Origin: Nocardioides astragali
Lineage (GTDB): Bacteria > Actinomycetota > Actinomycetes > Propionibacteriales > Nocardioidaceae
Length of the DNA stretch: 64,000 nt
Direction: 5' to 3'
Assembly: GCF_024436375.1 (NCBI RefSeq)
Contig: NZ_JAFMZM010000002.1
Coordinates: forward strand, 372,001-436,000
How positions within the stretch are numbered: the stretch's first letter is position 1; every line of letters starts with the position of its first letter. Below are positions 38,555-48,172 of the stretch, piece by piece. Below the pieces are notes generated by a model. The model made no database searches and was not told the origin of the DNA. It saw only the letters and a list, made by a program, of their open reading frames with translations. Position numbers and translations under genes: made by a program.

Positions 38555-39479
38555 GCGGTGAGGTCGGCCAATGCCGCAAGCAGCTCGTCACGCTCGTCCT
38601 GAGTTGTCACCAGGGCGGCCTGGTCGAGGTCGGGGACACCGACGCCCTGCTCCGAGGCGAGCTCCCGGACTGAGGGGACCGGCTCCCAGAAGTCGTCACC
38701 ACCGAGAATCAGCGACTCTGGCGAAGAGATCGCCCGGACATCAACGCTCTTGGCAAGCGATGTCGCTGGGTTGTAGGTAACGACTCCTTGGAAGTTCGAG
38801 AGTCCTCTCATCGCCTCGTGGATTTGGCTCTCCATCTCGGGAGGAAAGGTGACGCTCACGGTTTCGCCGGTCGGGGTGTGAAGCCGCGCGGTGTGTCGGT
38901 CCAGATCGGCCTCTCGCAGCGTGCCCGTGAGGACGTTGGGCTGCTGGCTCGGGATCACGGCGCTCTGCGCGATGCGGCGCATGCGCGCACGGCCAGACGC
39001 GTCTATGCGCACCGATGTGTGATGCGACCGAGCGCGGCGGGTGCTCTCGATAAGTACCTCGGTGTTCCGGTCGCCGATGGCTAGGTCGCCTGCGAGCTCA
39101 GCCAACGCCCGCGCAACGCTGGGATCGACGTCGGAGTCTGGGCTGTGGAATGCGAGAACGAGCTGATCGAACGCAGCGCCAGCGAGGTCGTCCACGCCTA
39201 CTTCGAACGCCTCCGAGGTCTCCTCAGCAAGAGTCGGTAGCCCGAGCACCGCCACGACGCTCCCGGCGCGCACCTCTCGGAAGTGCAGACGCGTGGCAGC
39301 CTCGACCGCGGCCACGTGTCGACCAGTTGCACCGCGCCGAGGCTTCCCGAGAGCGACGTACGCGGATGCTGCAAGAGCTCCCTCAGGTCGATGAGCAGTC
39401 GGGCCACGTCCCGGGCCTGAACGGACCCAAGTTGCGCGGTGTCGCCGCGCAGCGTGACCCTGACCTCTTCTCCAGCCAT
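38551..39479 (-). pseudogene. Large antitoxin-like partner of PIN gene, frameshifted
   Basis: From ATG 39479, MAGEEVRVTLRGDTAQLGSV and ARLLIDLRELLQHP lead into GSLGAVQLV; then, near 39318-39325, the frame changes and AAVEAATRLHFREVRAGSVV to LAALADLTA continues for about 250 residues to the stop at 38551. The total of about 308 residues is much larger than VapB antitoxins. The role of partner is inferred from the ATGA overlap with the PIN gene. Neither half has a start of its own with a good ribosome site at the junction. Confidence 0.65.
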
Positions 39480-39674
39480 GACGTCAGGGTTGCACAGAGG
39501 GCCGACGGTGTCCCCGGAGTAGCGCTTGAACGCCCGTTGACGACCGTCTGGATTACCGCGAGGCAGGTGATCGAGAGAGCCGTCCTGCCGTTGAGCGAGA
39601 CGGACCGCGCCAGCGTCAATCTGCGAAAGGGAGGGGGTACCTGCCGCCCATGCAGAACCCATGGACGACATAGA

Positions 39675-39717
39675 AAACCGCCCCCGACCTAGCGAATGTG
39701 CAGGTCAGAGGCGGTTT
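39675..39717. terminator. Hairpin, possible bidirectional terminator
   Basis: AAACCGCC (39675-39682) pairs with GGCGGTTT (39710-39717), and GACCT with AGGTC inside it. Flanking A-run and T-run on either side are compatible with termination on both strands. It sits next to the att-like site. Confidence 0.5.
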
Positions 39718-39722
39718 GGTGC

Positions 39723-39741
39723 TGGTGGGCGATACTGGGTT
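39723..39741 (-). other. Putative attachment site (tRNA 3' end copy)
   Basis: The reverse complement is AACCCAGTATCGCCCACCA, identical to the T-arm/acceptor/CCA end of an actinobacterial tRNA-Val-like gene (from memory). The rest of the tRNA is absent, as expected at the distal end of an element integrated into a tRNA gene. By the orientation, the element would lie to the right, including the integrase 170 nt away. Confidence 0.6.
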
Positions 39742-39863
39742 TGAAATCTTCTGCCGGAGCAGTGGCGATACTGGACATAAGTGGCCATTAGGCCCCTGAC
39801 CTGCGGCAATGCCGTTTTGTATCGCCTACCGGCGTGGACGCGAACGGACAGTTTCTGCCATCC

Positions 39864-39893
39864 TTGTTGCACGTTGTTGCACGTTGTTGCACG
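39864..39893 (+). repeat. TTGTTGCACG repeated three times
   Basis: Three perfect 10-bp tandem copies at 39864, 39874 and 39884, 17 nt before the integrase ATG. Likely integrase arm-binding or a regulatory repeat. Confidence 0.75.
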
Positions 39894-39909
39894 CGAGGGG
39901 AAATCGGGG

Positions 39910-41010
39910 ATGGCACGCAGGCGCGGCTTCGGAGCCATCAGGAAGCTCCCGTCTGGACGGTGGCAAGCCTCCTACCTCGGCCCCGACACCCTCCGACACA
40001 AGGCGCCTGTCACCTTCGAGACGGCTGAGGATGCCGAGGGCTGGCTCACTGACCGACGTCGCGAGATCAACAACGAGGACTGGACCCCGCCCACGACCAA
40101 GCCTCCGATCACCTTCGGGGAGCACGCCGAACGATGGCTGACGAACCGCACCCTGAAGCCGCGCAGCCGTTATCACTACCGAAAGATGCTCGACTCCAAG
40201 CTGCTGCCCACCTTCGGCGACATAGCGCTCAAGCACATCACCGCCGACCTCGTCGACGACTGGTACTACCGGCTGGGGGACTCGGCCCCTACGTCTCGAG
40301 CGCACGCCTACGGGCTGCTGCGGACCATCCTCGGAGACGCCGTGCAGCGTCGCCTCATCACTCACAACCCGTGCCACATCCGCGGCGCCGGGAACGTGAA
40401 GCGTGCCAAGCAGATCGAGCCCGCGACTCTGCCGGAACTAGAAGCGCTCGCTCAGGCAATGCCGGAGCGCTACCGGCTGATGGTGCTGCTCGCCGCCTGG
40501 TGTGGCCTCCGATACGGCGAGATCACCGAGCTACGCCGACACGACGTCGACCTCACCCGCGGCGTGGTGAAGATACGCCGCGCAGTCGTGCGGGTCGACG
40601 GCACGTTTGTCGTCGGCACCCCGAAGTCAGACGCCGGAACACGAGACGTGACGATCCCGCCGCACCTGCTCCCCGTCGTCAAGACCCACTTGGCCAGCAA
40701 CATCACCGGAGGCCGCGACGGACTCCTCTTCCCCGCAGCCGGAGACCCGACCAAGCACCTGGCCCCCGCCACGCTCTACAAGGTCTTCTACAAGGCACGC
40801 GAGGAAGCAGGACGGCCCGACCTCCGGTTTCACGACCTCCGCCACACCGGCGCCGTCCTAGCGGCAAGCACCGGCGCCACACTGGCCGAACTGATGGTCC
40901 GCCTCGGACACTCCACCGCCGGCGCAGCACTGCGCTACCAACACGCGGCCAAGAACCGCGACAAGGTCATAGCCGAAGCCCTGTCGGACCTGGCGACGAA
41001 AGAGCGCTGA
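39910..41010 (+). CDS. int: Tyrosine recombinase/integrase
   Basis: 366 residues. The N-terminal KLPSGRWQASYLGPD arm-binding domain and SAM-like core (FGEHAERWLTNRTLKPRSRYHY) precede the catalytic domain: R in AAWCGLRYGEITELRR, HxxR in FHDLRHTGAVLAA, H in RLGHSTAGAALRY with the final Tyr in the same segment (ALRYQHAA). It should integrate and excise an element at the adjacent att site. No excisionase gene or replication gene is visible nearby. Confidence 0.93.
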   Translation: MARRRGFGAIRKLPSGRWQASYLGPDTLRHKAPVTFETAEDAEGWLTDRRREINNEDWTPPTTKPPITFGEHAERWLTNRTLKPRSRYHYRKMLDSKLLPTFGDIALKHITADLVDDWYYRLGDSAPTSRAHAYGLLRTILGDAVQRRLITHNPCHIRGAGNVKRAKQIEPATLPELEALAQAMPERYRLMVLLAAWCGLRYGEITELRRHDVDLTRGVVKIRRAVVRVDGTFVVGTPKSDAGTRDVTIPPHLLPVVKTHLASNITGGRDGLLFPAAGDPTKHLAPATLYKVFYKAREEAGRPDLRFHDLRHTGAVLAASTGATLAELMVRLGHSTAGAALRYQHAAKNRDKVIAEALSDLATKER

Positions 41011-41419
41011 CCTGGCGCCACGGAAGCCAGTTCATCATCCGCATACGAGACGCGCGATGGCGACAGGCCGAACCTGACGGATCATGTCGGCACGACCTGC
41101 ACGTTCGTTGATGGACGACAAAGTTGACGGAGGTCTTCGTCGGCGTTGAAGTGGTCCGGCTAAGTCCGAGATTCTCGGCCCCACTAGAGCGCCGAGCTGC
41201 AGGGACCAAGGCGAGCCGGCGCGGAACGAAGTCGGAATCCAGCAGTCGAGGTTCGTGCGTACCATCATGACGAGCGCGTGCCTGACGGCGGAGGGGAATC
41301 GATCCCCGGTCTGGCGTGTCGCAGGACCTTAGGAGCAGACTGCTGATGCCGTAGCTCCCGAGGTGTGACGTTCATCGTCTCGGGACAGGTAGGTGCTCGC
41401 AGGACAAAGGTCTCCCCGC
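41011..41419. other. Spacer after integrase
   Basis: 409 nt with no supported gene. It has a perfect-arm palindrome GGGGAATCGATCCCC (41293-41307), which is not a tRNA. The 5' control of the giant operon must lie here; I see no convincing promoter. Confidence 0.4.
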
Positions 41420-44400
41420 ATGGACGCCCACGCCATTCCCCAAGTGAGCGGCGGCTTCACCGGAGTACACCTCCAGTGGAGCGGGCCGCGCGCGTGGACC
41501 TACGCGCCGGGAGGCTGGACCATCCAGCGCCGTCTGGCCGGCCGGCGGGTGGCGAGGGACTGCGCACGGTTCGACGACGACGAGATCGCCCACCTTCGGG
41601 ACGTGCGCGAATTGCGGGTGGGCTTCGGCGTCGTCACCGTGAGGGACGCGGAGTGGCTCTCCGACCTGACAGCCCAGGGCAGTGCGGGGTCGACGCCGGG
41701 GGAGTTGTTCCGCGTCGACCTCGACGGCGTACGACGCGTCGTGCGGATCGTCGCCACGGCCAAGCTGTGCTTCGTCACGGCACTGTGCGAAGGCCGAGTG
41801 GTGGCCGTGAGCGGGCCGGAGAGCGGGCTCTCGACCCACCAGCTGACGGCGAGCCGGATCGACGCGGTCACGATCCTGGTCGTGAGCGTCGACAGCCTGC
41901 AGGTCTGCGTCGACGTCCCGGCGGCGAACGAGGAGGCCGACTGGTCCGCGGTGCCGTCGCTGGTGACCGGCCTGCAGCTGCCGTTCCGCGAGCTGGTCCC
42001 CAGCCTGAACAGCGATGCGGACGAGCTTGCGCTGGCGCAGAGCCGGCTGCTGCCGGGGGAGGTGCTCGACGAGGAGTCGTTCGCCCGGCTGGCCGCGGTG
42101 CTGCGTCCGGTGCTCCGGGCGGCCGGCCCGCCGCGGCCTTCCGAGCTCGTGCTGCTGCTGCGCGAGCACGAGACCGACCAGGCCGACGAGGCGCGGGGGC
42201 TCGACCCGGTCCGGGTCCTGCTCGCGCACCCGACGTGGCGGCGGGCCCTGGGGTTCGCGTTCGCCGACGACGACCCCTCGTTGGTGGTGGGCGGGACCTA
42301 CGAGTACCGCATCAGCGCTACCTACCCGGCGTCCGACGTGCTCGACGCCAACCTCGGGTTCGCCACTGTGCCCTCCGGCACCCAGCTCCCGGACGACTTC
42401 TACGTCGGGGGTGTGCGGATGCGCGTGCCCAAGCCCGTGACGGTCGCCCTGGACCCGGCGACCGGGGAGAGCGGCCTGGTCCGCGTCACGCGACGTGGCA
42501 TCGCGCTCGACCCGAGGCGGGAGTCGTTTTGGCTCAACGCCGGCCTCGACGATTGGAGCCTGGTCGTCGACTTCCCGGCGCCGGTGTCGAGTGTGGTGCT
42601 GGAGCTCGCTCCCGGCCACGACCTGGAGTTCGTGGCGGGCGCAGCCGCGGCGCTCTTCGCGACGACGGATCCGGTGCCGCCCGGCCCGCGGCCCCGCCTC
42701 GACCTGGCCGCACCGGCCGAGCAGCTCCGGCTGCGGGGGACCGGCTTCCTGCACGCGCTGCGAGAGGCAGGAGCGGGCGTGGAGGGCGAGATCGAGGAGT
42801 ACGTCGTGCTGCCGCCGGTCACCCTCGGCGACACGCCGCTCTCGGTCGCGCCGCTGCTCGCGACCGCGACGAACCTCCAGCAGCCGGTCCCGGTGCCGGT
42901 GGGGCCCACGCTCCCCGCGCAGGTGGCGCCCCGTCACAGCCTCGGGTTCCGCGTCGAGTGGCGGCCGACGCCGGCCTTCGGGCTGACTGCCTGGTCCCCG
43001 GGCGCGGACGAGGCGCCGCCGCTGGACGCCACGATCTTCCAGGTCGAGCGTCGTCTGGAGCCGGCCGGACCCTGGCAGCCGGTGCTGGAGGACGAGAACT
43101 GGACCCTGGGTGATCGCGACGGCGAGCTCCGCGAACTCGCGCTGCCGCCGGGCAGCGAGCTGTTGGCGGCGTACCCCGAGATCGCTGGGAGGCCCACGGG
43201 CGGCATGCTCGACCTGAACCTCGTCGACACCTTCGTCACCGACGGCGGCGCGCCGCCGCCGGCTCCGGGGACCCACCACCGCTACCGCGTGCGCGCGGTC
43301 GACGCCATCGGCCGGCCGAGCCCGGGGTGGCGCGAAGCCGACCCGGTCCGTCTGGAGAAGCACGTCCCGCCGCCGCTCCCCGTCGGCCCCGACGACCTCG
43401 GTGACGCCAGCCCCGACGAGCCGGTCGGGGTACAGGTACGCGTCCTCGTCCGGGACGCGCCCGACCTCACGCCCGCCGAGGAGGCGCTGCTCGGCGGCAG
43501 CGCCACCGCGGTCGTCCTGCGCTGGGGGTGGCACGCCGCCCAGCGAGACCAGGACCCGCTGGCGAGCGAGTTCAGGGTGTACGCCGCGCCGCCGCTCGAC
43601 GCCGTCAACGGACAGGTGAGCGGGGTGAGCACGCTGAGCACGGGCTTCGCCTCGACCTACCGGGTCGACCTGCAGCTGGACCGCTCGGTCGGCGCTGACG
43701 TGGCCGCCGGCTTGCGGCTGAACGCGGGACACCCCTTCCTGATCCGTTCGCACACCGCGGGCGACGCGATCCAGATGACGGTCGAGACCCGCCTTCACAC
43801 CGCGGCCGGCACGGCGCCTGTCCCGGTCACCGGGCCCGTCGTGGTGCCGGTGCCGATGACGGCCGACCGCAGCCGCCCGCCCGCCTGGGGCGAGCGGACC
43901 GAGGTCGTCCCGCTCACCGCCGCGTCCACGTACCAGATCGTGCTCCGGGACCGGCTCGTCGTCGACCAGGACCACCCCGTCGATCAGCTGTGGGTCGGGG
44001 TGAGCGCTGCGGACGACCAGGCCTACGTGCCCGACCAGCTGGCTCCGGCCGAGACCCGCCCCGGCAACGAGAGCGCGATCGTGGCCACCCTCGCCATCGC
44101 TCGTCACCACGGCCGCCCCAGCCTGGAGATCCCACCCCCGCTCGCCGCCGTACCCGTCGTCCGCACTCCGGAGCCCGGCGCGGAGCCGCTGCGCTTCCCC
44201 TTGGACCTGACGCCCCACCTCCCCGCCGCGGCGCTCTCGGCGTCGAGGGTGCGCCATGAGCGGGTGTCCGCGCGGCTGCTCGCCGCCGCCTGCGCGGCGA
44301 CCGAGGACGGGCGGGTCCTCGGCCGGCCTGTCGAGCCGCTGGAGCCCGGTGACGACGACGAGGAGATCCCGGTCCCCAACCCCGACGACCGCGCCGCCCT

Positions 44401-45091
44401 CGTCGCCGCACTGCGGACCGGCCGGTCAGCGCTGGTGGAGGACCGCTTCGTGGTCTACCTGGCCGGCCGGCACCCCTATCGCGACCGGCTGTTCGCTCCC
44501 GCCCATCTGGAGCCCGTCGTCCCGGGGACCTTCGGCGAGCAGCTGCCCCCCGCGGCCGAGCGGTGGCTCTACCGGGTGCGAGCGGTCGACCGGGCCGGCC
44601 ACGTCTCGGCCGGTTCCGCCACCGCCCGAGCCGTGGTCCGCGTGCCGTCACGACTTCCTGGCGCTACGCCGGTGCGGGCGCCTCGGCTGGACGGCGACGC
44701 CGCCGACCTGGTGCGCGTGGCCGTGCCGGCGGACCCCACGGTGACGCACGTCCTGACCTTCCACGCCGCGTCGACGGGGGTCGGGCCGGTCGCGACCCAC
44801 GAGGTGATCCGGGTGCCCAACCGGCCCGACCTGCTGCCGGCGAGCGGCTGCTGGCTGGCCGCGGCCGACGGCCTCCTCCTCACCCCGGCCGCCGTGCCGC
44901 TCGACGGCCCGGGCGTGGTCACCGACACCGACGGCACCCGCCGGCTCCAGGTCACGGTGCCGGTCGCGGATGACGGTCGGACACGGGTCTGGCTGGCGAG
45001 CCTCACATTCGACGGCATCCCGTCGCCAGTGGCCGGGCCGTACACGATCCACGGCGCGGACATCCTCGCGCGCGTGTCGGGAGGGGGCTGA
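41420..45091 (+). CDS. Giant protein with fibronectin-III-like segments
   Basis: 1223 residues, no signal peptide or transmembrane helix. Several stretches end in the FnIII pattern: HRYRVRAVDAIGRPSPGW near residue 627 and LYRVRAVDRAGHVSAGSAT near 1060, and EYRISATYPASD near 300. The remainder is beta-rich and Pro/Val-rich with no named domain. A poor but possible AAAGG lies before ATG 41420. It is followed 2 nt later by the PLD gene, so they are co-translated. Probably a scaffold or binding protein for the two proteins encoded downstream; that is inference. Confidence 0.7.
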   Translation: MDAHAIPQVSGGFTGVHLQWSGPRAWTYAPGGWTIQRRLAGRRVARDCARFDDDEIAHLRDVRELRVGFGVVTVRDAEWLSDLTAQGSAGSTPGELFRVDLDGVRRVVRIVATAKLCFVTALCEGRVVAVSGPESGLSTHQLTASRIDAVTILVVSVDSLQVCVDVPAANEEADWSAVPSLVTGLQLPFRELVPSLNSDADELALAQSRLLPGEVLDEESFARLAAVLRPVLRAAGPPRPSELVLLLREHETDQADEARGLDPVRVLLAHPTWRRALGFAFADDDPSLVVGGTYEYRISATYPASDVLDANLGFATVPSGTQLPDDFYVGGVRMRVPKPVTVALDPATGESGLVRVTRRGIALDPRRESFWLNAGLDDWSLVVDFPAPVSSVVLELAPGHDLEFVAGAAAALFATTDPVPPGPRPRLDLAAPAEQLRLRGTGFLHALREAGAGVEGEIEEYVVLPPVTLGDTPLSVAPLLATATNLQQPVPVPVGPTLPAQVAPRHSLGFRVEWRPTPAFGLTAWSPGADEAPPLDATIFQVERRLEPAGPWQPVLEDENWTLGDRDGELRELALPPGSELLAAYPEIAGRPTGGMLDLNLVDTFVTDGGAPPPAPGTHHRYRVRAVDAIGRPSPGWREADPVRLEKHVPPPLPVGPDDLGDASPDEPVGVQVRVLVRDAPDLTPAEEALLGGSATAVVLRWGWHAAQRDQDPLASEFRVYAAPPLDAVNGQVSGVSTLSTGFASTYRVDLQLDRSVGADVAAGLRLNAGHPFLIRSHTAGDAIQMTVETRLHTAAGTAPVPVTGPVVVPVPMTADRSRPPAWGERTEVVPLTAASTYQIVLRDRLVVDQDHPVDQLWVGVSAADDQAYVPDQLAPAETRPGNESAIVATLAIARHHGRPSLEIPPPLAAVPVVRTPEPGAEPLRFPLDLTPHLPAAALSASRVRHERVSARLLAAACAATEDGRVLGRPVEPLEPGDDDEEIPVPNPDDRAALVAALRTGRSALVEDRFVVYLAGRHPYRDRLFAPAHLEPVVPGTFGEQLPPAAERWLYRVRAVDRAGHVSAGSATARAVVRVPSRLPGATPVRAPRLDGDAADLVRVAVPADPTVTHVLTFHAASTGVGPVATHEVIRVPNRPDLLPASGCWLAAADGLLLTPAAVPLDGPGVVTDTDGTRRLQVTVPVADDGRTRVWLASLTFDGIPSPVAGPYTIHGADILARVSGGG

Positions 45092-45093
45092 GC

Positions 45094-48000
45094 ATGGCCA
45101 CCTTCCTCCCCTTCGTGGCCGTCGCCGCGGTCCAGCGCGGAGGTCCAGACGTGCTCGTCACGCTGCCAGACCCACCGCGACAGCCCGGGGAACCCCTGGT
45201 CCGTCCCGGCGTCGCCCGGCTGGCCGGCGCGCAACTGATGATGGTGCCGCTCGTACCGCAGGGGGGCGGCACCGTCAACGTGCACTCGCCGGTCACCGGA
45301 CCCTGTCGCCAGGTCGACCTGACCGCCACCCCGATCGCGGCGCTTCCCGGTGTGTCCATCCTCCTGGAGATCTCACCGCTGCCGTTCGCCGCGGCAGCGG
45401 TGCTGCGACGCCTTCCGGGCCTGCCCGTCTTCTACGTCGCCGTCCCCGCCCTGGCCAGCCCGCCACCCGACGACCACCTGGTGGCGGCGGGGGAGCAGCT
45501 CGGCACCGAGGCGATCGCCTGGGTCGGGGCCCTCTTCGACGACCGCCTGGCCCTGTCGCCGCTGACGGTCATGGGGCTGATCGGGGACGCGATGCCGGTC
45601 CTCGACACGAATGCCGAGGTGGCGGACTGGCAGAGACTCGCCGACGAGCTCGACGTCGCGGGCAGGACGCTCCGCGTCCTCGACCACGCGGGCCGGCCCG
45701 GAGCGTCGTACCGCGTTCGGGTGGTCGCGCCCGCGGGGACGACTGTGCAGACCGCCGACGCCACCGGCAGCCTGACGCTGCCGGCGGGCGACCTGGAGCT
45801 GCGCTGGATCGCCGACGAGGACGGCGACCCCGTCGATCGACCGGTGCACGCGCTCGTCGAGCGCTCGCTCGCCGACGCCGACGACCTGACCACGAGCAGC
45901 GCGCCCGGCGAGTCGATCGCGATCCCGGCCGCGCTCGCCCACGGTCATCTGCAGGTGCTGGACGCCGGCCGGTGGTTCGCCGACCGGTCACCCGGGCTGC
46001 TCGCCGGGCTCGGCAACGTGCACCCGCGCAGTCGCCTGCAACCGCTGGTCGACGGGTTCGCCACCTTCGCCCCGATGCTCGACGACCTCAGGGCGGCCAC
46101 CGGCCCGGGCTGCGGGGCCCACTTCGCGGGGTGGTCGTTCAACGACTTCCCGCTCGACCTCGACGACCAGGCCGCCACCATGCTCACCGAGCTGGTGCGT
46201 GCGCTGACGAAGGGTGGCGGGGCGGGCGCGGAGGCGGACGGCGCGCGGTTCCTCATCGACCAGTACATCCACTTCCGCGACGACGCCCCGGCCGGCGACG
46301 ACCTCGAGGCGGCCGCGGTGCTGCTGCTGATCCTCGGGTACGACGCGATGGTGGTGGCTGGGCTCCTCGGCCGCCTGCCGCGCGACCCAAGGTGGCTCGT
46401 CGCGATGGTCAGCCTGGCCGCCCTGGCTGCGTACGTCGTCGGTGCCGCCTTCGCGGGCGACATCCTCGAGTTCCTCGAGGGCGAAGCCGACGAGAGCAAG
46501 GGGATGGCGGAGGTGCTCAACGCGATCCGGCCGAACATCGCGCTGCGGGCCCACCACCCGGCCCGGTTCTCCGACAACCCACTGGTGGTTCCCAACCCAC
46601 TGCCGGTCGCTCCCTCCGCCTACCTCCACGGGGTCAGCAGCTGGCACCAGAAGTTCCAGGTGATCCGCCGCACTCCCGACGCTCTCGGCAACGAGGTCGT
46701 CGGCTACGTCGGCGGCATCGACATGAACAAGAACCGCCTGGACGGCTGGGGACACCACGGATCGAAGTGGCGGCCCGCGGACGGGGCGGCGCTGTCACCC
46801 GCGCCGGAGGCGGGCGCCTTCCACGACGTCCACGCGCGTATCACCGGGCCTGCGGCGGCCGATGTGGCGCTGACCTTCGAGCGTCGCTGGGCCCTCGACA
46901 CCAACCTGCAGCCTGCTCCCGGTCCGACCGACCCCCCGATCCCGGGCGTCGCCTTCACTGCGCCGGACCCCACAGATCCGGAGGTGCCCCCGCAGCCCGC
47001 GCGGCACCTGGTCCAGGTGGGCCGCAGCGGCTACCGCCCCGCACCGGGCGGCGAGGCACGCGCGCTGCCCTGGTCACCGCTCGGCGAGACGACCGTCTCC
47101 GACGCCCTCGTGAACGCGATCGGGTCGGCCCGCGAGTACATCTACATCGAGGACCAGTACTTCACGCCCCACGACGAGTACGTCGCTGCGCTGCTCGACG
47201 CCGCCGTCCGGGAGCCGGCGCTCCGGCTCGTCGTGGTGATGCCGTCGTCCTCGGACCAGGTGTTCGGCGATGTCCGGCACGCGGAGATGTTCGAGCTGCT
47301 GCGCGACGGGCGCAATGGAGACGGCTACGGAGACCGGATGATCGTCGCCGCGCCGGTGCGCCGGCCGCGACTCGGTGACGGCGGGCGGGTGGCGAGTCTG
47401 GGCCGACTCGTGCTGCAGGAGGACCTGCCGGCGACCGGCGACCAGATCCTCGTGGGCCCCCGGTCCAGGCTTCCCGAGGTGAGCCTGCTCTCACCGTTCG
47501 TGCCCTTCTGGCTGTGGGTGGACGGCGAGCGGATGCTGGCCGTCGAGCAGCGCGACGACGTGCTGTCGACGTCGGAGGTGCCGAGCCGCCGGTTCCTGCT
47601 GTCGCGGGCGACCGGGCCCACCAACCGGTGGGGCGCGCAGCCGAGGCTGCACACGGCCGGCGCGGCCGTCACGATGGCGCAGGTCCCAGGCATCTACGTC
47701 CACACCAAGGCGATTATGGTCGACGACATCTTCGTCGGCATCGGGTCCTGCAACACCAACCGTCGCGGGTTCTTCCACGACGGCGAGATCCAGGCGTTCG
47801 CCGTGCCCGAGCAACTCAAGGCCTCCCGCGAGAACCCCGCGCTGGCGTTGCGGACGGCCCTGTGGGCCGAGCACCTCGGCATCCCGCCCGCGATGGGACC
47901 GACCCTGCTCGCAGATCCCGTCGCGGCGTTCGAGCTCCTCCGTCGGTCCACCTATCTCGGCAACCGGATGAGCACCTTCGAAGCTCTTGGCGCGAGGACC

Positions 48001-48165
48001 GAGCTCGCGCTGCTTGGCGAGAGCGTCCAGTGGGCCGAGACGGTCGCTACGCTCTTCGGCACCGTCAGCACCGACGTCCTGCCGTACGCCTGGAACACCC
48101 TCATCGAGCCCACGACCGCCAGCGACCTCACCCCCCGCCTCGGGCCCGGGATCGGAACCGTGTGA
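45094..48165 (+). CDS. Phospholipase D-like protein, large N-terminal part, membrane segments
   Basis: 1023 residues. Two HKD halves are present: WHQKFQVIRR...GYVGGIDMNKNRLD near 517-550 and YVHTKAIMVDD near 868-878, with YIYIEDQYFTPHDEY and GSCNTNRRGFFHDGEI, as in eukaryotic-type PLD. The first motif has HxK but Arg where the Asp would be. Hydrophobic stretches at about 404-425 and 433-454 suggest two membrane passes just before the catalytic part. The first 480 residues are unknown. It may cleave phospholipids or act as a PLD-type nuclease. Confidence 0.82.
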   Translation: MATFLPFVAVAAVQRGGPDVLVTLPDPPRQPGEPLVRPGVARLAGAQLMMVPLVPQGGGTVNVHSPVTGPCRQVDLTATPIAALPGVSILLEISPLPFAAAAVLRRLPGLPVFYVAVPALASPPPDDHLVAAGEQLGTEAIAWVGALFDDRLALSPLTVMGLIGDAMPVLDTNAEVADWQRLADELDVAGRTLRVLDHAGRPGASYRVRVVAPAGTTVQTADATGSLTLPAGDLELRWIADEDGDPVDRPVHALVERSLADADDLTTSSAPGESIAIPAALAHGHLQVLDAGRWFADRSPGLLAGLGNVHPRSRLQPLVDGFATFAPMLDDLRAATGPGCGAHFAGWSFNDFPLDLDDQAATMLTELVRALTKGGGAGAEADGARFLIDQYIHFRDDAPAGDDLEAAAVLLLILGYDAMVVAGLLGRLPRDPRWLVAMVSLAALAAYVVGAAFAGDILEFLEGEADESKGMAEVLNAIRPNIALRAHHPARFSDNPLVVPNPLPVAPSAYLHGVSSWHQKFQVIRRTPDALGNEVVGYVGGIDMNKNRLDGWGHHGSKWRPADGAALSPAPEAGAFHDVHARITGPAAADVALTFERRWALDTNLQPAPGPTDPPIPGVAFTAPDPTDPEVPPQPARHLVQVGRSGYRPAPGGEARALPWSPLGETTVSDALVNAIGSAREYIYIEDQYFTPHDEYVAALLDAAVREPALRLVVVMPSSSDQVFGDVRHAEMFELLRDGRNGDGYGDRMIVAAPVRRPRLGDGGRVASLGRLVLQEDLPATGDQILVGPRSRLPEVSLLSPFVPFWLWVDGERMLAVEQRDDVLSTSEVPSRRFLLSRATGPTNRWGAQPRLHTAGAAVTMAQVPGIYVHTKAIMVDDIFVGIGSCNTNRRGFFHDGEIQAFAVPEQLKASRENPALALRTALWAEHLGIPPAMGPTLLADPVAAFELLRRSTYLGNRMSTFEALGARTELALLGESVQWAETVATLFGTVSTDVLPYAWNTLIEPTTASDLTPRLGPGIGTV

Positions 48166-48172
48166 GCAGCCG

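Larger units (their letters stand above)
39480..39909. other. Regulatory/attachment region before integrase
   Basis: 430 nt without a supported gene. It holds the hairpin, the tRNA-3'-end-like att site, two GGCGATACTGG copies (39728-39738 and 39764-39774) and the TTGTTGCACG triplet, all described separately. An antisense ORF runs through part of it but has no protein-like features. Confidence 0.6.

Noticed and set aside
39864..39893. CRISPR array
   Set aside because: Three contiguous 10-bp units without spacers or cas genes.
41293..41307. GGGGAATCGATCCCC, T-arm-like sequence
   Set aside because: No acceptor stem or anticodon arm can be built, so it is only a palindrome.
41372..44257. 961-codon minus-strand ORF antisense to the first giant gene
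   Set aside because: Arg/Gly/Pro/His-rich shadow of the GC-rich plus gene with no domain.
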